Notes: generated by a model not told the origin, from the sequence alone. Shown: positions 23,037 through 35,461, numbered from the stretch's first letter. The stretch is DNA of 64,000 nt from Phylloscopus collybita (GCA_027886175.1 JAJNNQ010000137.1:31730001-31794000); one strand, 5' to 3'. Made by a program: numbers and translations.

Positions 23037-26000
23037 GCCTTACTGTGATTTAAAGAAGTGTTCAATAGAGGTATTACATCTGGCTAATCCTGAAAATTAG
23101 GTATCTATTCCAATATTCCATTGGGCAAAAAAAGTTTGACAGTTATTCCAAAGGTTTTCCATTTGCCTTTCACTTGGGAACTTCTTCCTATCTGTGACCC
23201 TTGTAATTTATTACATCTCCTGTAGACCTGAGTCGTGTTTCCAGTCACCCTCCTGCATGCTGACCATGGTGCAATACCATGGAAGAGGTACATAACATTC
23301 TTTTTGTATATTGTCTTAAACATGGCTGTCGTAGTTGAGCTTTTCACTCAGCATACAGATGCTCCCAATACAGTATGGAGCAATAATCATCTGCCTTACT
23401 ATGCTGTAAGCACAGAGCCTGCACAGCTGTTAACTTGAAGAGAAATGTTCCCAAGAAAAAATACTGTTCCAGTAGGAATTTACATGCAAAAAGTGCAAGC
23501 AGCATCCTATATATTATACATATATGTCATCTATATAAACACCTTCTGTGCAGCAGACTATGCTAGTGCAGATAGTTATAGTTCAATTAATATGGAATTG
23601 AATGTTTTGGTTTGCACAACCTACCTCATCCATTACATCAATGATATGAAAGGAACAATAAAGAAACAACAGTCAGTTTTGCACATCCCTTCATTTATGG
23701 CAGATGTGTGTAGATCTGAACCCTGAGGAGAAAAGGTACTGAAGGACAAATATCAGGGCACAGCCCATTTGTTCAGAGTAGAGCATTGGACTTTGAATAA
23801 TTTCCATCATACAGTTTTGGAGACTGAGGAAAGATTTGTATTAATTTCCTCAAAGAAGGTTTAGCATATGGAAAATACAGAGTAGTGTTCCTGCCTTTGC
23901 CTCACTCACCAGAAACAGATTGAATTTTTTATTGATTGTAATTGCACACAATGCTGCTGTTACAAGAGACAGCTCAAAGCAGTAGCATCTTAATAAGCAA
24001 AGTCTTAATGCAGCAAGCAGTATGTTCAAAATGCACATGCTTCTGTCTCTTCTCCAGTTGTATAATTCTGATCCAAATCTGCAAAATCTTAATTGATGTG
24101 AGCCTCAGCTATTTAGGGGCCATTTATCTAACTATAGTATTTCAAAGCAGTTGCTTTCATTGAGAAATTAAATTCCCCTCGCTTTCTCCCAGCTGTATCA
24201 TATGATTCTCAGCTGCTCATTTTAAACTAAACTCCAGAATAAATGTTAGTCTGCTGTATCAAAATTTAAGACACAACTTTGCAGATTTTCTTCCAAATAA
24301 ATTAAACTACAACAAGAAAACTTTTAAACTCATGTACTGGAGAACAGAAAGATTAAAGTTTTGATTTTATTTGGCTTTCTTCTCACTGGAGAAACTCAGG
24401 CAAGAAATATCAATGTTTAAATATTCACAAGTCTTCCCTCAACTTCAGGATAATCCCATAAGAAACTGAGTCTCTTTGTGTCTCCATTTCTGCTCTGGGC
24501 ATGCATTCAGCTGCCTGAGGCTGTGGTTACATGAGCAGCCAAGCTCTTCTAATGGCTTGTGGCTGCCAAGAAAGGAAGCTTTGCACTTCCCTTGCTTTCT
24601 CTCAATTGCTCTTACTGTCCCTCCCTCCTTTACTTGCTGTTGGAGTACAAATCCCCCTGGGCCAAATCCACACAGGCCCAGGAGTGCCCAGAAATGTGAG
24701 GACTGAATTAGAACCTTCAGAAAAACTGAATACATAAATCCACACAGACATGAGGTAGAATCGCAACTTTCATTTTTAAATAAGTAGATGATTTTTAAGT
24801 GGCTTAGCAAATAAGAGACTGAATTAGTTAGTAAGAAAAGGACCTAAAACCTAGTTTAAAGTTCAGTGGCATTGCCTTTTGAGAAGATAGTTAAGTTCTA
24901 GTCATAATGGAAAAAATGTAACCTTGCTAAACATTCCTAGATGGAACAGATTGAGTTATAGCCACAGAATTTGTGTAAGAATTTGAGTTTGCCTTCGCAC
25001 ATCAATCTTAGCTTAGGATGGGTCAGGCAAGGATGCAGAGAACGTGTGCTTTAACCCTATTGGCCAAAAATAGAATAAAAAGCACTACTTTGAGAATGCT
25101 AGTAGGCTCACAAAAAACACTGATGGAGTGCCACTGTTGTTGCTGCAGCAGCGGCTGCACGGATAAGACACTCACAGAACACCGAATACAGGTGCTGTGG
25201 CTGCTGTTTCTTCTTGGGACTTAAGGGCTCTGTGTTGGAAGGCTTTCTACATTCTGGCTCGGACTGTAATAACTTTGCCTTCACAAGACTGGTTTAACAA
25301 TACAGTAAAGGACTTTGCTTTTACAACTACCCAGCTTCTATAGCCTTTAATGAGGATGTGCAGAAGACTTGAAAATTTGCTTATTTCTAAAATAGACAAA
25401 CAAGGATTGTGAAACTGAATTTATCATTTTCCAATAATATCTGCTTGAAAGATAAATGTCTGCTCCTCCTTCCTCACATTTAAAAGAAATTGTAGCTGCA
25501 AGCCAGTTTCCACATACAAAGTACTAGTGGTGACAATCAGTAGCAAGCTGAGCATGCTTGTTTTGTCGTGGACCTTAGTAAGGATAACTCACTATTTGTG
25601 AGTTATGAATTATGCCTATCAAAAATATTCAGAAATGTGTGGGTCACCTAGTGTATTTGCTGCTTAAAAAAACCTGATTTCAGACAAATATAGACCAGAT
25701 TTTTTATCGGGGTTTATACCAAGTATCTTTGTTAATACAAAATTGAACCAATGCTTTCTACCTACTCTACTTTAAGGCAGATCTAATGGATCCATATCTA
25801 ATATGATGCAGTCAATACTCTTCACCATTTAACTTTTTTATTACTTTTTTCTCACATTCTTATAATTAACATGGATCTCTGTATGTCGACAGGACTTGTA
25901 ATGATTTCATTCTCTCTGGAAAAATTACATTCTTCTGCAGTTCTCATTATCACTTTTTACTTTCACAGTTAAATTAAAAAAGATATTGTTTCTTTTTCTT

Positions 26001-26385
26001 CTTGTTTTCTAACTTACTGATATCTCTACATATTGACCATATGTTCCTACCAGAGGAATAAGAACCAATATGTAAATTTATAGATTCAATAAGCATACAC
26101 TATTTTCTCTCTGAGGTTGCCCTATTATTTCTGTGAAGCAGTTAAGGCTTGTAAAATTTTGAGTATAGGCTCTACCTAGTGATCATAACTCTCAGTCATT
26201 TCAAGCAAATTAAAAACTGCAGTTGTAACGATTTTATTGGGGTTTTTTTAGAGAAGGCAAAGATCTGCATTTACAGGTAAGTGACTTTGGGGTTTTGTAA
26301 CATTACTTTTAATTGAAAAAATTTATTATTTTTTATACTCAAGCTATCTACAAGTTTAAAGCAGCCAAAAAGTTGTGGATTAAAA
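23037..26385. other. interval without recognisable gene
   Basis: The interval is mostly AT-rich. A hairpin of 7-bp arms CCATGGT/ACCATGG lies at about 23264-23282. A GC-richer patch with TGC/GCA triplets lies at 25125-25225. Open frames at 24445-24810 (-) and 24476-24737 (+) occupy the same DNA on both strands and show no known domain. Confidence 0.45.
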
Positions 26386-26387
26386 GC

Positions 26388-26512
26388 ATTCAAGTTGGCT
26401 CGGGCTCTGAAAAACCTGGTGTTCTGAAAGGTGTCCCTGCCCATGACAGGGGGTTGGAACTAGTCGATCTTTAAGGTTCCTTTCAAACCATACCATTTAA
26501 TTATTCTATGAC
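26388..26512 (+). mobile_element. CR1 LINE fragment, 3' end
   Basis: The order GGGCTCTGAAAAACCTGG, AAGGTGTCCCTGCCCATGAC, GGGGTTGGAACTAG, ATCTTTAAGGTTCC and a final ATTCTATGA is the bird CR1 3' terminus in the plus direction. The last octamer, at about 26502-26512, marks the true 3' end. The piece is strongly 5'-truncated. Confidence 0.88.
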
Positions 26513-29500
26513 AAAGGAATATTATCAGAAACTACCATGTTGGATTTAATACTTCAGAAAGCTCAGAATATGGCAGAAAGGGATCCTGCTACTTTTTTGT
26601 GGGATTTTGATCTACTATCTGATTGCAAAATACCTTAATACTGAGTTAAGCCAAATGGTAGGTGTCATCCTTATTCCTCCTCTTTAATCTGGTCTATTTT
26701 GAATAAAATTCTTGCATAGCCATTTGTCATCGATGGGCTGGTGAGACCCAGCTATCTCAACTTAACAAAAACCCACCACCACAGCCATTGATTAGAGAAT
26801 GGAATTTATCTGTTAGAAAAACTGTAAGACATTCATCTGCCCTGTACTTTTAACCCCTGTCGTTGTTCCATCAGGTACTCAGACAAGAGCAATGATCATT
26901 GTAACACCAACATCCAACCCCAGGTGACAGCCCTGCTTCACAGTCTCAAAATTTTACTCCATAATAGTCACCAGCAGCTGGAGAGTGAAGTCGAGTCTTC
27001 CCAGTCACTGAAGTAGATAAAATCTCAACAATATCCCCATGATCATTTTGCTATTCTAAATAACAGAATTACCTTTTAGCCTTTCTTGCAAATAGAGAAA
27101 ATGAAATACAATTATAGCAAAGTACAAAAGATTGTACATATAGGAAAATATTACATAATTCAGAATAACTTTATTCCTTCAAGCTGAATACAAAATATAA
27201 CAAAGCAAAAAGCTCCACAAAAAGTCCCAATCAAACAAACACCCACATCACAAAACAAGACCCCCAACGCCCCATGCATTTTAAATTAGGTTATTAGTAG
27301 CCAGAATCTTATTATAAGCCACAGACTGCACTGTCTGAAGCTATATTCTGACTGGCCTTATTTACTAGAAATAATTCAACTGCTCTAAAATATTGGTCGA
27401 AAATAAAGTTAAATTAAATATTGTCTCCTTTTAGTTATGCCAGGTAGCTGTGCATGGGCATACACAGTCACAAAAAGCCTACTCAATTTTTTTTTTAATT
27501 ACTTGATTGATTGCATTCAGAAAGAAACATTGCAGGAAAATCTACCATTTTCATGTATTGTAAATATAATCAAAATTGAAGCTGTTGGATTTATTAATAC
27601 CATGTAACTAACCAGCAGTTAGTGGATTATGCATTCATGAAGGCAAAACATAATATTCACTACTTAAAACACCAAGACATTTCTAAAGCATCTTCTATAA
27701 AAATCCCAAGACATGCACACAGGCACACAGGCACTCCCCTCTGAGTCCACCTCAAAAACACTTCCATGAAAAGTGGAATCCCATTCTCTTTGAGAATGAA
27801 GATTTCTTTATTTCTATACCCTTCTGCTGGAGGTCTAGGTTCTAGGCTCATGACAATCTCTACGATACAACAAAACATATTCTCATAAGAAAGCCCCCAC
27901 CTCAACTTCAGACGTGTACCTCAGAAGTGTGGACTCTTATTTCATGCACCCAAACTGTCAATCCTCTAGCTAGATTCACACAGCCATGGCATCTCATGGA
28001 AAGATTCTCAGTAAGGTCAAGGTACAGATTGCAATGTCAGTGGGGTGATTTCTGACAGTGTCAAAGTAGGTTTTGACTCTTCTATGTTGTTTTCTTTTCC
28101 CACTATCACAAATTTTCAAGCTTTCCTTGAAGTTCTTCTCAAGCTGATGCCTTTAGTATTAAGCTTTTTATTGTGGCCAATGGATGTCTTCTTTATCATT
28201 GCCAGTTTGGGGCAAATTCCCTCTCAGACAGTTTTGGATGTTCAGTTGGCACTCACCTCTCTTTTATCAAATGTTGTCATCCTGGACAGTTTGCCAAGGG
28301 GAGGCTAAGGAGACCTAAACATAGTTAGGCGCACAAGATGTTCTCTCTCCTGTTAGTGATTCTTCTCATTTTCCATCATGTGTAAAGTTTGCCTTGCAGT
28401 GAAAATAATCACAAGGGATTACACTGTATAATTTGTGAGTAATGTTAAGATTTTACTGGTCTTCCAAATTCATTAGTTATAAATAGTCCCCGGAAAAATG
28501 GCTTTTTGGAAGAAGATGCACAATTCAAAGTAATTGGGTTATTTGAAAGTCTCAATTAATGAAATCAAACTTTAGTATTCCAAGTAATGAATGCATGAAT
28601 TTACATAGATATTAATAATGTTTTTCTCATTAATCTTATCATCATCTCATTTAAAAATAAGAGCATATACCATACTAGCCCACAAGAACTAATCTTGTTA
28701 GAGATATCTTTCTCTCCATTTTCCATTCTACTTTCTCACCATTTTTCTCAGCATTTTTCTCACCATTTTTGATCCTATTTTCTTTCTTTTTATTAAATAT
28801 ATTTTACTTTTATTTCACTTCACTGGCAGAAATCGCTTGTTTTCATCCTTTCTACTCTTTAGTAAAAAGCAAGAATTGACATTTCACTTACAAAATAAAG
28901 AATGAACTTGGATAGTTCAACATCCAAGATAAAACCATAATATGGTTCACAAGGAACACTGGTGTTAGCATTTTTATGAAAAATTTTCATGTCCTTTCTG
29001 ATTAGAACATGCTCTCTGACTAGATAGGAAAGACTACATTCTTAACCAATTCCTGGATGTGATTAAAATACAAATATTTTCCAGAAAATATAATTTTCTT
29101 ATCTGCATGACAATAGTTTTTGATTCATTCAGATTTTACTTTAGTCTCATTTTTACACAAACAAACACTTTTCAGCTAGTGATTTATTTTAAACGTGTTT
29201 CCTATGTCTCACATTGGAATCCTATTCTGCTTCTTAAAACTAAGTGTAAATTTTCATATTGATTAACCTTGGAAATAATTTCCCTTTAATCTCTAGGAAT
29301 TTTTGTTAACCCAGGCAGTGGAGTAAGTAACTGGAATAACATAATTAATGTTGAAGAGTGATTCCAGGAATTCGTGAGAAACTCAAAAAATTTGTTCTTA
29401 GTTTGTGCTGACAGCATTTTGTAAACTAGTCATTCTTTGCTTCTTTTTCTTTATTCTCAAGGTAATGAAATACGTCTGCTTAAGAAATATATTAATATTA

Positions 29501-29575
29501 ATTTTTCAGTTGCATGAAGAATTTAGACACCAAGTTAGGCCAGAGTGTTTATCTTTTGTAGGGTAGGAATGTGCT
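26513..29575. other. AT-rich DNA without recognisable gene
   Basis: I see no repeat family. Open frames at 27660-27905 (-), 28045-28308 (+) and 29059-29262 (+) encode hydrophobic, composition-driven peptides without recognisable domains. Confidence 0.5.
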
Positions 29576-29577
29576 GT

Positions 29578-30362
29578 AGAGGGATCTGGACAGGTTGGAT
29601 CAATGGACTGAGGCCAGGAGTATGAGGTTCAGTAAGGCAAAGTTCCAATCCCAGCATATGGGTCACAACAACCCCAGGTAATGGTACAGGCTGGGGGCAG
29701 AATGGCTGGAAAGCTCCTCAATGGAAAAGAAGCTGAGGATGCTGCTCAACAGCTCTTGAACATGAACCACCAGTGTGCCCAGATGGCCAAAAAGGCCAAT
29801 GGCATCCTGGCTTATATTAGCAATAGTGTGGCCAGCAGGGCTAGGGTAGTGACTTCTCTCTGTACTCAGCACTGGTGAGGCCACACCTCAAGTGCTGTGT
29901 CCAGTTCTGGGCCCCTCACTTCTGGAAGAACACTGAAGCACTGCAGCAAACCCAGAGTAGAGCAAGTCCAACAAAGCTGGTGAAGGGTCTAGAGAGTAAT
30001 CATGTGATTTGGAGAGTGGCTGAGAGAGTTGTAGGTGTTTAGCCTGGCTAAAAGGAGGCACAGGGGAGAGCTTACTGTCCTCTACCTCCTGTCTACCTAA
30101 CAGGGGGTTGTAGCAAGATAGGATCAGCCTCTCCCCAGAGGCAACTAGTGATAAGATGAAGGACAGCCTCAAGCTGTGTGATGGGAGGTTCAGGTTGTAC
30201 ATCAGGAAGAATTGCTTCATGAACAGGCTGCCCAGGAAAGTGGGTTCACTGTCCCTGGGGGGACACAGGACCTAAGTGCTATGTTTAGTTGACAGGGCGT
30301 TGTTTGGTGAAAAGTTGGACTCCATGATCTTAGAGATTTTCTAACCTTAATGATTCTGTGAT
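29578..30362 (+). mobile_element. CR1 LINE fragment, 3' part with true terminus
   Basis: This is the longest CR1 copy in the window. It covers the end of ORF2 (blocks GATCTGGACAGGTTGGATCA, TTGAACATGAACCACCAGTG, GTGCCCAGATGGCC and GTGCTGTGTCCAGTTCTGGG) and the 3' UTR, ending in CCTTAATGATTCTGTGA at about 30342-30358. Multiple indels break the reverse-transcriptase C-terminal frame. The open frames at 29663-29884 and 29888-30220 fall inside it. A short (AT)n run at 30358-30372 abuts the 3' end. Confidence 0.92.
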
Positions 30363-30419
30363 ATATATATATTGTAAGGAAGAAACCTTCTTAAAATAAT
30401 TGACTTTTTTTTTTTTTAC
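30359..30419. repeat. (AT)n and poly-T at the CR1 3' flank
   Basis: A short AT dinucleotide run follows the CR1 end, and an unbroken T run lies at about 30406-30418. Confidence 0.8.
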
Positions 30420-31370
30420 AGTTCTGAACAAGGGTGGGAAATAAATTGTAATATCATATGAACTATAAGCATGATTCATGACTCCTGATGAGTGAACTCA
30501 TCAAGAAGTGTTGATAACTGTCAAGTATTTCTTCTATAAACTTAGTGAATTAATTCTTTTCCAATATGATTATCATAGTTTAGGCAAACATTCCTTCACC
30601 CTCAAAAGTACTCCGACTTGAAAATGTATCTTTGCTTGTTTAATATTCATGTGAGATCATTCTTGGATAATGCATGCAAGACTGGATACTCCTTTTACAG
30701 TATTTAAACAACGAATTAAATTTTTTCAAACCAGAGAGTAATAAAATAGAAACTTGAGAAAATTCAAAGTATTACTCTTACAGCAGTGGAATGTACAAGA
30801 AGAAATAACCTGAGGAAGAAAATGAAAAATGCCACAGACATCGCTTTCTCCTTTGTTTACAGTTACAGTAGTAGTTTGGGAAGAATCATGATTTTATGAA
30901 TTATGCATGTTTGATAATGCCTAGAAGGTGCAGTAAGTTAAAGCACAAGAAGTTTACCTTATGTCATTAATCTGACACTAGTACATTAACAATAGATATA
31001 GATGAAGACATTTGACAATAGAAATATTAGGTTGGACAGGTGTTTGGCAGATCAAGAGCGTAGACAGAGACCTGTGAGTCACAAAATGCTAGTAGGAGGC
31101 AGTTACACAATAAGGTAGACAATTTCATAAGAAATCATTTCACAGGAATAGAGAGATGGAGGAAGATGTATTGACATCTCTCTTAAAAGGGAGAAAAAAA
31201 TAAATGGCAAGAACAAAAAAGAGAAATGAAGAACATAGAAGTAATAGAGTGGTGAACCCCAAAATCAGTAGCAACTGACATATTATTTGCTCTGAATTTG
31301 ACTTCAAATTTTGATCAGAAGCATGAGTGTAGCTTTCATGATGACTAAATGGCTGACTTCAAAACTGTGG
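30420..31370. other. AT-rich DNA, no gene seen
   Basis: A small palindrome with 8-base arms TGATGAGT/ACTCATCA lies at 30486-30503. Otherwise the interval has no feature I can name. Confidence 0.5.
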
Positions 31371-31386
31371 AACCCTAACCCTAATC
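31371..31386. repeat. short interstitial telomere-like motif
   Basis: AACCCTAACCCTAATC contains about two and a half CCCTAA units. It is too short to be a real telomere remnant and could be chance. It directly abuts the CR1-like segment to its right. Confidence 0.5.
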
Positions 31387-31465
31387 TACAGCTTCATGCC
31401 ATCCCCTCTGGTTGTGTCACTGGTCACCAGAGAGGAGAGATCAATGCTTGCCCCTCTGCTAACGT
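31385..31465 (-). mobile_element. short CR1 LINE fragment
   Basis: The run CATCCCCTCTGGTTGTGTCA (31398-31420 region), then CTGGTCACCAGAGAGGAGAG and ATCAATGCTTGCCCCTC, matches the reverse complement of a CR1 3'-region block found upstream of the terminal octamers. Both ends are lost. The open frames at 31311-31508 and 31386-31598 run across it and are not genes. Confidence 0.6.
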
Positions 31466-31716
31466 TCCAATCTTGAACCAGTGTCTGAGTCCATGCCCTA
31501 TTTGCTAGCTGAGATACAGACTCTTTTTCACAGAATTGTTGGTACAGAAGACACTTAGAAAAGATCTTGTCTGCAATTGGAAAATAAAAATTCAGCATAT
31601 TATGAGTAGTTGAGATTTCATTTCCATGGGGACAAAAGGGTAAAGTGATAGCTGAAGGAAGATGAACATCTGTAAAAAATGCATAAACAGAAAAAAAGGC
31701 CTAAAGTAGATGGGAA

Positions 31717-31785
31717 TAAAAAAATAAAAAAAAAAAAAAAAAAACCACCAAAAAAAAAAACCAAAAAAAACCCCACAAACTTAAG
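31717..31785. repeat. A-rich low-complexity tract
   Basis: Long A runs are broken by short CC and T interruptions. The minus-strand frames read here are phenylalanine-rich artefacts. Confidence 0.9.
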
Positions 31786-33045
31786 AAGAACAGAAAAAGT
31801 AGAGAACACATATTTTTCTGTAGATAAACTGGTTTAATTAGATCACTCAAAGCAATAGAAATGTATTTTGACAGCTGGAACTGGTACACTCTTTATCATA
31901 TAAACTTGTATCTTTTTAATTTTTTTTGATATGTCTTGATACTGTGTAGAATTTGTCTTTCCTTCATTCTTCCACATCTCATGCATGTTTGAAATCCTTA
32001 CTCTTATCATCCACATACCATATTGAAATATGGTTAAATGTGATTTGACTTAAGCTTCAAACCTAACACTCAGCACTATGTTGCTCAGTAGGTACTGGCT
32101 CATTTGCTCTAGGATACATTTATTTGAAAATTCAAGTCTGTGAGGAAAGCAAACTTGAACTGTTTGACATTGGTCAATAGGCCTGCAATTGCCTGAGCAT
32201 GTTGGCAGTCATCCACAAAATTAGCCACGATATCCTGTTGACCTAGTTTGAATTCTGTGTTGAGATTATACATACTCTATTATTTGGTTTCAGCCTTGGT
32301 TTGGGGAATACCATTTCCAATTTATGCAAGTTTTAATTCTGTTTTCACAGCTGTTGACTAGCTGTCTTCCTGCTGCTTTTATCCTGAGGATTTTATCATG
32401 TTCTACTCCCTTTTGACACTTTTATTTGGCATTAGGAATAGGTTTACATTTCTTTGCCAATACTACGTTTTAAGCCTCCTAAAAAATCCTCTCATAGGCC
32501 TTCAGAGAACACAGCAATGAGGCTATTGAGAAATTTTAGGACCACATCAAACCTTCTTCTAATACAATAAGGCTGAGTTTTTTTTCCTATGTTCTTTAAC
32601 ATCTGTTTTATTCAGGGTTTGTTTTTTTTCTTTTTTTTTTTTCTTTACCAGTCTAAACAACTTCTCAGTTAGTCCTGGTGGAATTCAACTGTAATTTAAA
32701 GCAGAAACAGTGACTAATATTCCATGAGACAGTGTGTGAAGAAAGGGCATATTCTGTCCTTCAGTTTCCTCAGTATCTGTTTAAAATCCACTGTCAGTTA
32801 AGCCCTGGAAGGTATACAGGAGAATTTGGTAATTTTTTGGTAGGCACAGCTTAATCATTTCACATGTCCTTGCTATAATCAGGCAGGCAACATGATTCCA
32901 CAGAGGTCCAAGACAAATGTTCAAGAACTCCAGCAGATTTGTAATTATTCTCTTCTTCAGAGATGGTATCTGTAAGCAATTTATACCAACTGTTTATAGG
33001 CTACATTGTCAAGAGTAAGATTAACTATTCCAAACTGCTTAGTCT
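31786..33045. other. AT-rich DNA without recognisable gene
   Basis: T-rich runs occur at about 32578-32587 and 32617-32642. No other named feature is visible. Confidence 0.5.
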
Positions 33046-33046
33046 T

Positions 33047-33151
33047 TAAACAAACAAACAAACAAAAACAAAACAAAACACAAAAAAACCACACACACAA
33101 AAAAAAAAAAGAAAAAAAAAAAGAAAAAAAAAAAAGGAAAAAAAAAAAACC
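33047..33151. repeat. A-rich compound simple repeat
   Basis: An (AAAC)n array grades into AAAAC and CA units and then long A runs with single G interruptions. Several repeat types in about 100 bases suggest stepwise slippage, possibly from an old poly-A tail on the plus strand. No retroposon body was recognised to its left. Confidence 0.9.
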
Positions 33152-34420
33152 AAATCAAAAGTAAGGACCAAATGGATTTCTAACATATTTCACCCTAATA
33201 TTCTAGGCACATTAATTTAAAAAAATTCTTTATGTAAAATATTTATTTATAAATGCTCACTATTGAAATAATATTCTTCTATTTGTTAGTCAAGAAATTC
33301 AAACAATTCCTGTGGTATAAAGATTTAATTTAATTCTACTTGGCATGCACATCATTAAATTCAATAAATATTTAATAATATGAATTAAAATCTATCTAAA
33401 AGTTTTATATGCCTACTTCCAAGTCAGTTAACTTACAGTGATACTGCAGTGCTAGACAACCAAAAAATAGCAGTAAGGGATTTTTGCTGCCTAAAACTAC
33501 CTCAGTGTCACTGAATAAAAATAATGAAGCGATTCAATGAGGTGATTGTTCTACTGTCACAGTCAAATGGTAGCTGATTCAGCTTTTGCTTTTTCTTGTA
33601 GCAGCAATTTATGTAAAATTCAAGAGAGAAAAAAAGAAAGCTAAACATTAATTTCAGTGGACTAAGCATGTAAATAAGTATACACTTAAAAACACATTTA
33701 GAAATAAGCTGGAGGCATCCTTGGCTGTTTCTGAATTGAGGCTTTGATTAGTAGACTTGCTTACGTGTAACTGAAATTTGTACTAGTTTTGTTATTATGT
33801 AAGCATAGCTTTCCAGGAAATTAAAGTTCAATCAGTTCTAAGAAGGAAAACCAGCTTCATTACATAGAAAGAACCATTAGTTTACAAAATTAGTGTGCAG
33901 CAGGTGTTTTCCTCTCATAAGCTCAATCTGTAAATCAAATGTGCAACAGGTGCTCCAGATTTTTTTAACAGTTAAAGGTGAAGTATGTAAATAAAAAAAA
34001 AAGATTTGTTAATTATTCTAGCAGTGTGCCATAAAAGAAACTGTTGAAACACAAAATTTCTGCCCTCACTATCGTGTTCTACCTCAGCATATCTCTGCTC
34101 TTCTGCGTTTTCATGACCAAAGTTCCTGACCTTTCTGTCCTGCTCATTATTTCAGATATGTTAAAATCTGGTCTGGAATTTTGTGGAATTGAGATAGTAG
34201 CTGGACCCATTGGGACAGAGAATTACTCATATTTTAGTTGTGTTACTTTTTGGGATGTCTATGACGCCACATTTTTGTGTGCCATCAACAATGGAAAAAA
34301 GCTAGAATATTTACCAGCAGAGAAGTAAATAGTAATAACTGAAATATTAAAAATTATCAAAACCTTAATTACAGCAATCAGTTACTAGTACATAATTTTT
34401 CAATTTGACTATAATTGAAT
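33152..34420. other. AT-rich DNA without recognisable gene
   Basis: The open frame at 34044-34328 (94 codons, hydrophobic N-terminal part) has no domain I recognise and no visible splice or promoter context. It is left as a chance frame. Confidence 0.45.
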
Positions 34421-34424
34421 ATTT

Positions 34425-34467
34425 AAATGACAAGAGTGTATGTGTGTGTGTGTGTGACATTAAATAA
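34425..34467 (+). repeat. (TG)n-bearing dispersed motif, copy 1
   Basis: The string AAATGACAAGAGTGTATG is followed by a TG array, ACATT and AATAAA. Nearly the same order recurs at 35420-35461 in the same orientation about 995 bases downstream. The shared flanking sequence outside the TG array shows a duplication rather than two independent microsatellites. Confidence 0.8.
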
Positions 34468-35024
34468 AAGGCGTTTATACCACCTTAGTCTGTCTGACAC
34501 AGAACAGCATTTCTTCTACAAATATAGGTGTCATTTATATGACGCCAAATGTGTTTCTGAGACTTGTCAGGAGATATCATATAACCAATGTTATTATTTC
34601 TTGGATCAGTTTTCAGCAGATGTGACCACTTTCAAATTTATTTATCAAAATGCATTTGGGTGTGCATGAATATTTTTTTCTCAAGTGTTATTTGAAAAAT
34701 ATTTCAGAAACAATGACTGCTGCTGTGGTCTTCTACTGTCTTATGATACTTGTTTGACAGGGAATGAATGTAAATCATTAATTGAAGTGCTATTTGCTAT
34801 CAAACAAAAGACATGACTAACAAATAGAAGATTATTTTAAAAGTGAGCATTTATACATAAATATTTTATAATACAACGTTTTTAAAAATTAATATGTCTG
34901 GAATATTAGGGGAAAATATATCAGAAATTCATAGAAAAATGCAGTAGTTTTATTACTTATAGAAAGAATTATGGAATTTAGGTTTTCCCTGTGTTGCTGA
35001 TATTGTCAAGCAAAGATCTCCAAA

Positions 35025-35048
35025 CAAATAAATAAATAAATGAATAAA
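35025..35048. repeat. (AAAT)n microsatellite
   Basis: About five AAAT units, with one interruption. Confidence 0.85.
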
Positions 35049-35178
35049 ATTATTATAAAGCAAAGAGCTTTACAACTTCATATGTAAGTGTTGAGCAAAT
35101 AATGGAAATAATATGCTTGATAACTTCATAAATAGAGACACTCATAAAGTTTTGAAAATGTTAACTGTTTCACCTATG

Positions 35179-35199
35179 TAACCAGTGACACACTGGTTA
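35179..35199. repeat. 9-bp perfect palindrome with 3-base loop
   Basis: TAACCAGTG (35179-35187) and CACTGGTTA (35191-35199) are exact reverse complements around ACA. Confidence 0.85.
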
Positions 35200-35339
35200 T
35201 TTTCATTACATTTGGTTAAATAATTAAATGGCAGTGCAAGAGTCTTATACTAGATACTAGACAAAGCAAAAAATTATGCTACCACTATATAATTCAGAAA
35301 ATTAATAGGGAAAAACTTCCTACTTTCACTGAGTAGAAA

Positions 35340-35395
35340 GGTAAATTAGCAGTAATCTGTGAATTAAAAACTACCAAGATTACTGCTAATTCACC
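35340..35395. repeat. 19-bp inverted repeat (hairpin)
   Basis: The arms 35340-35358 and 35377-35395 pair at 18 of 19 positions, the exception being one A/G difference three bases from the outer end. The loop has 18 bases. The core TTAGCAGTAATCT is exactly mirrored. It lies between the two (TG)n-bearing motif copies. Confidence 0.9.
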
Positions 35396-35419
35396 CTGTT
35401 TGTTAACAGGCTGTAACCA

Positions 35420-35461
35420 AAATGACAAGAGTGTATGTGTGTGTGTGTGACAGTGAATAAA
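35420..35461 (+). repeat. (TG)n-bearing dispersed motif, copy 2
   Basis: AAATGACAAGAGTGTATG, a slightly shorter TG array, ACAGTG and AATAAA repeat the order seen at 34425. Upstream flanks differ between the two copies, so the shared unit is about 40 bases. Confidence 0.8.

Noticed and set aside
28045..28308. 87-codon hydrophobic plus-strand frame
   Set aside because: Hydrophobicity follows T-rich composition; no domain, no splice or promoter context.
34044..34328. 94-codon frame with a signal-peptide-like start
   Set aside because: A hydrophobic N-terminus is expected by chance in T-rich DNA; nothing else supports a gene.
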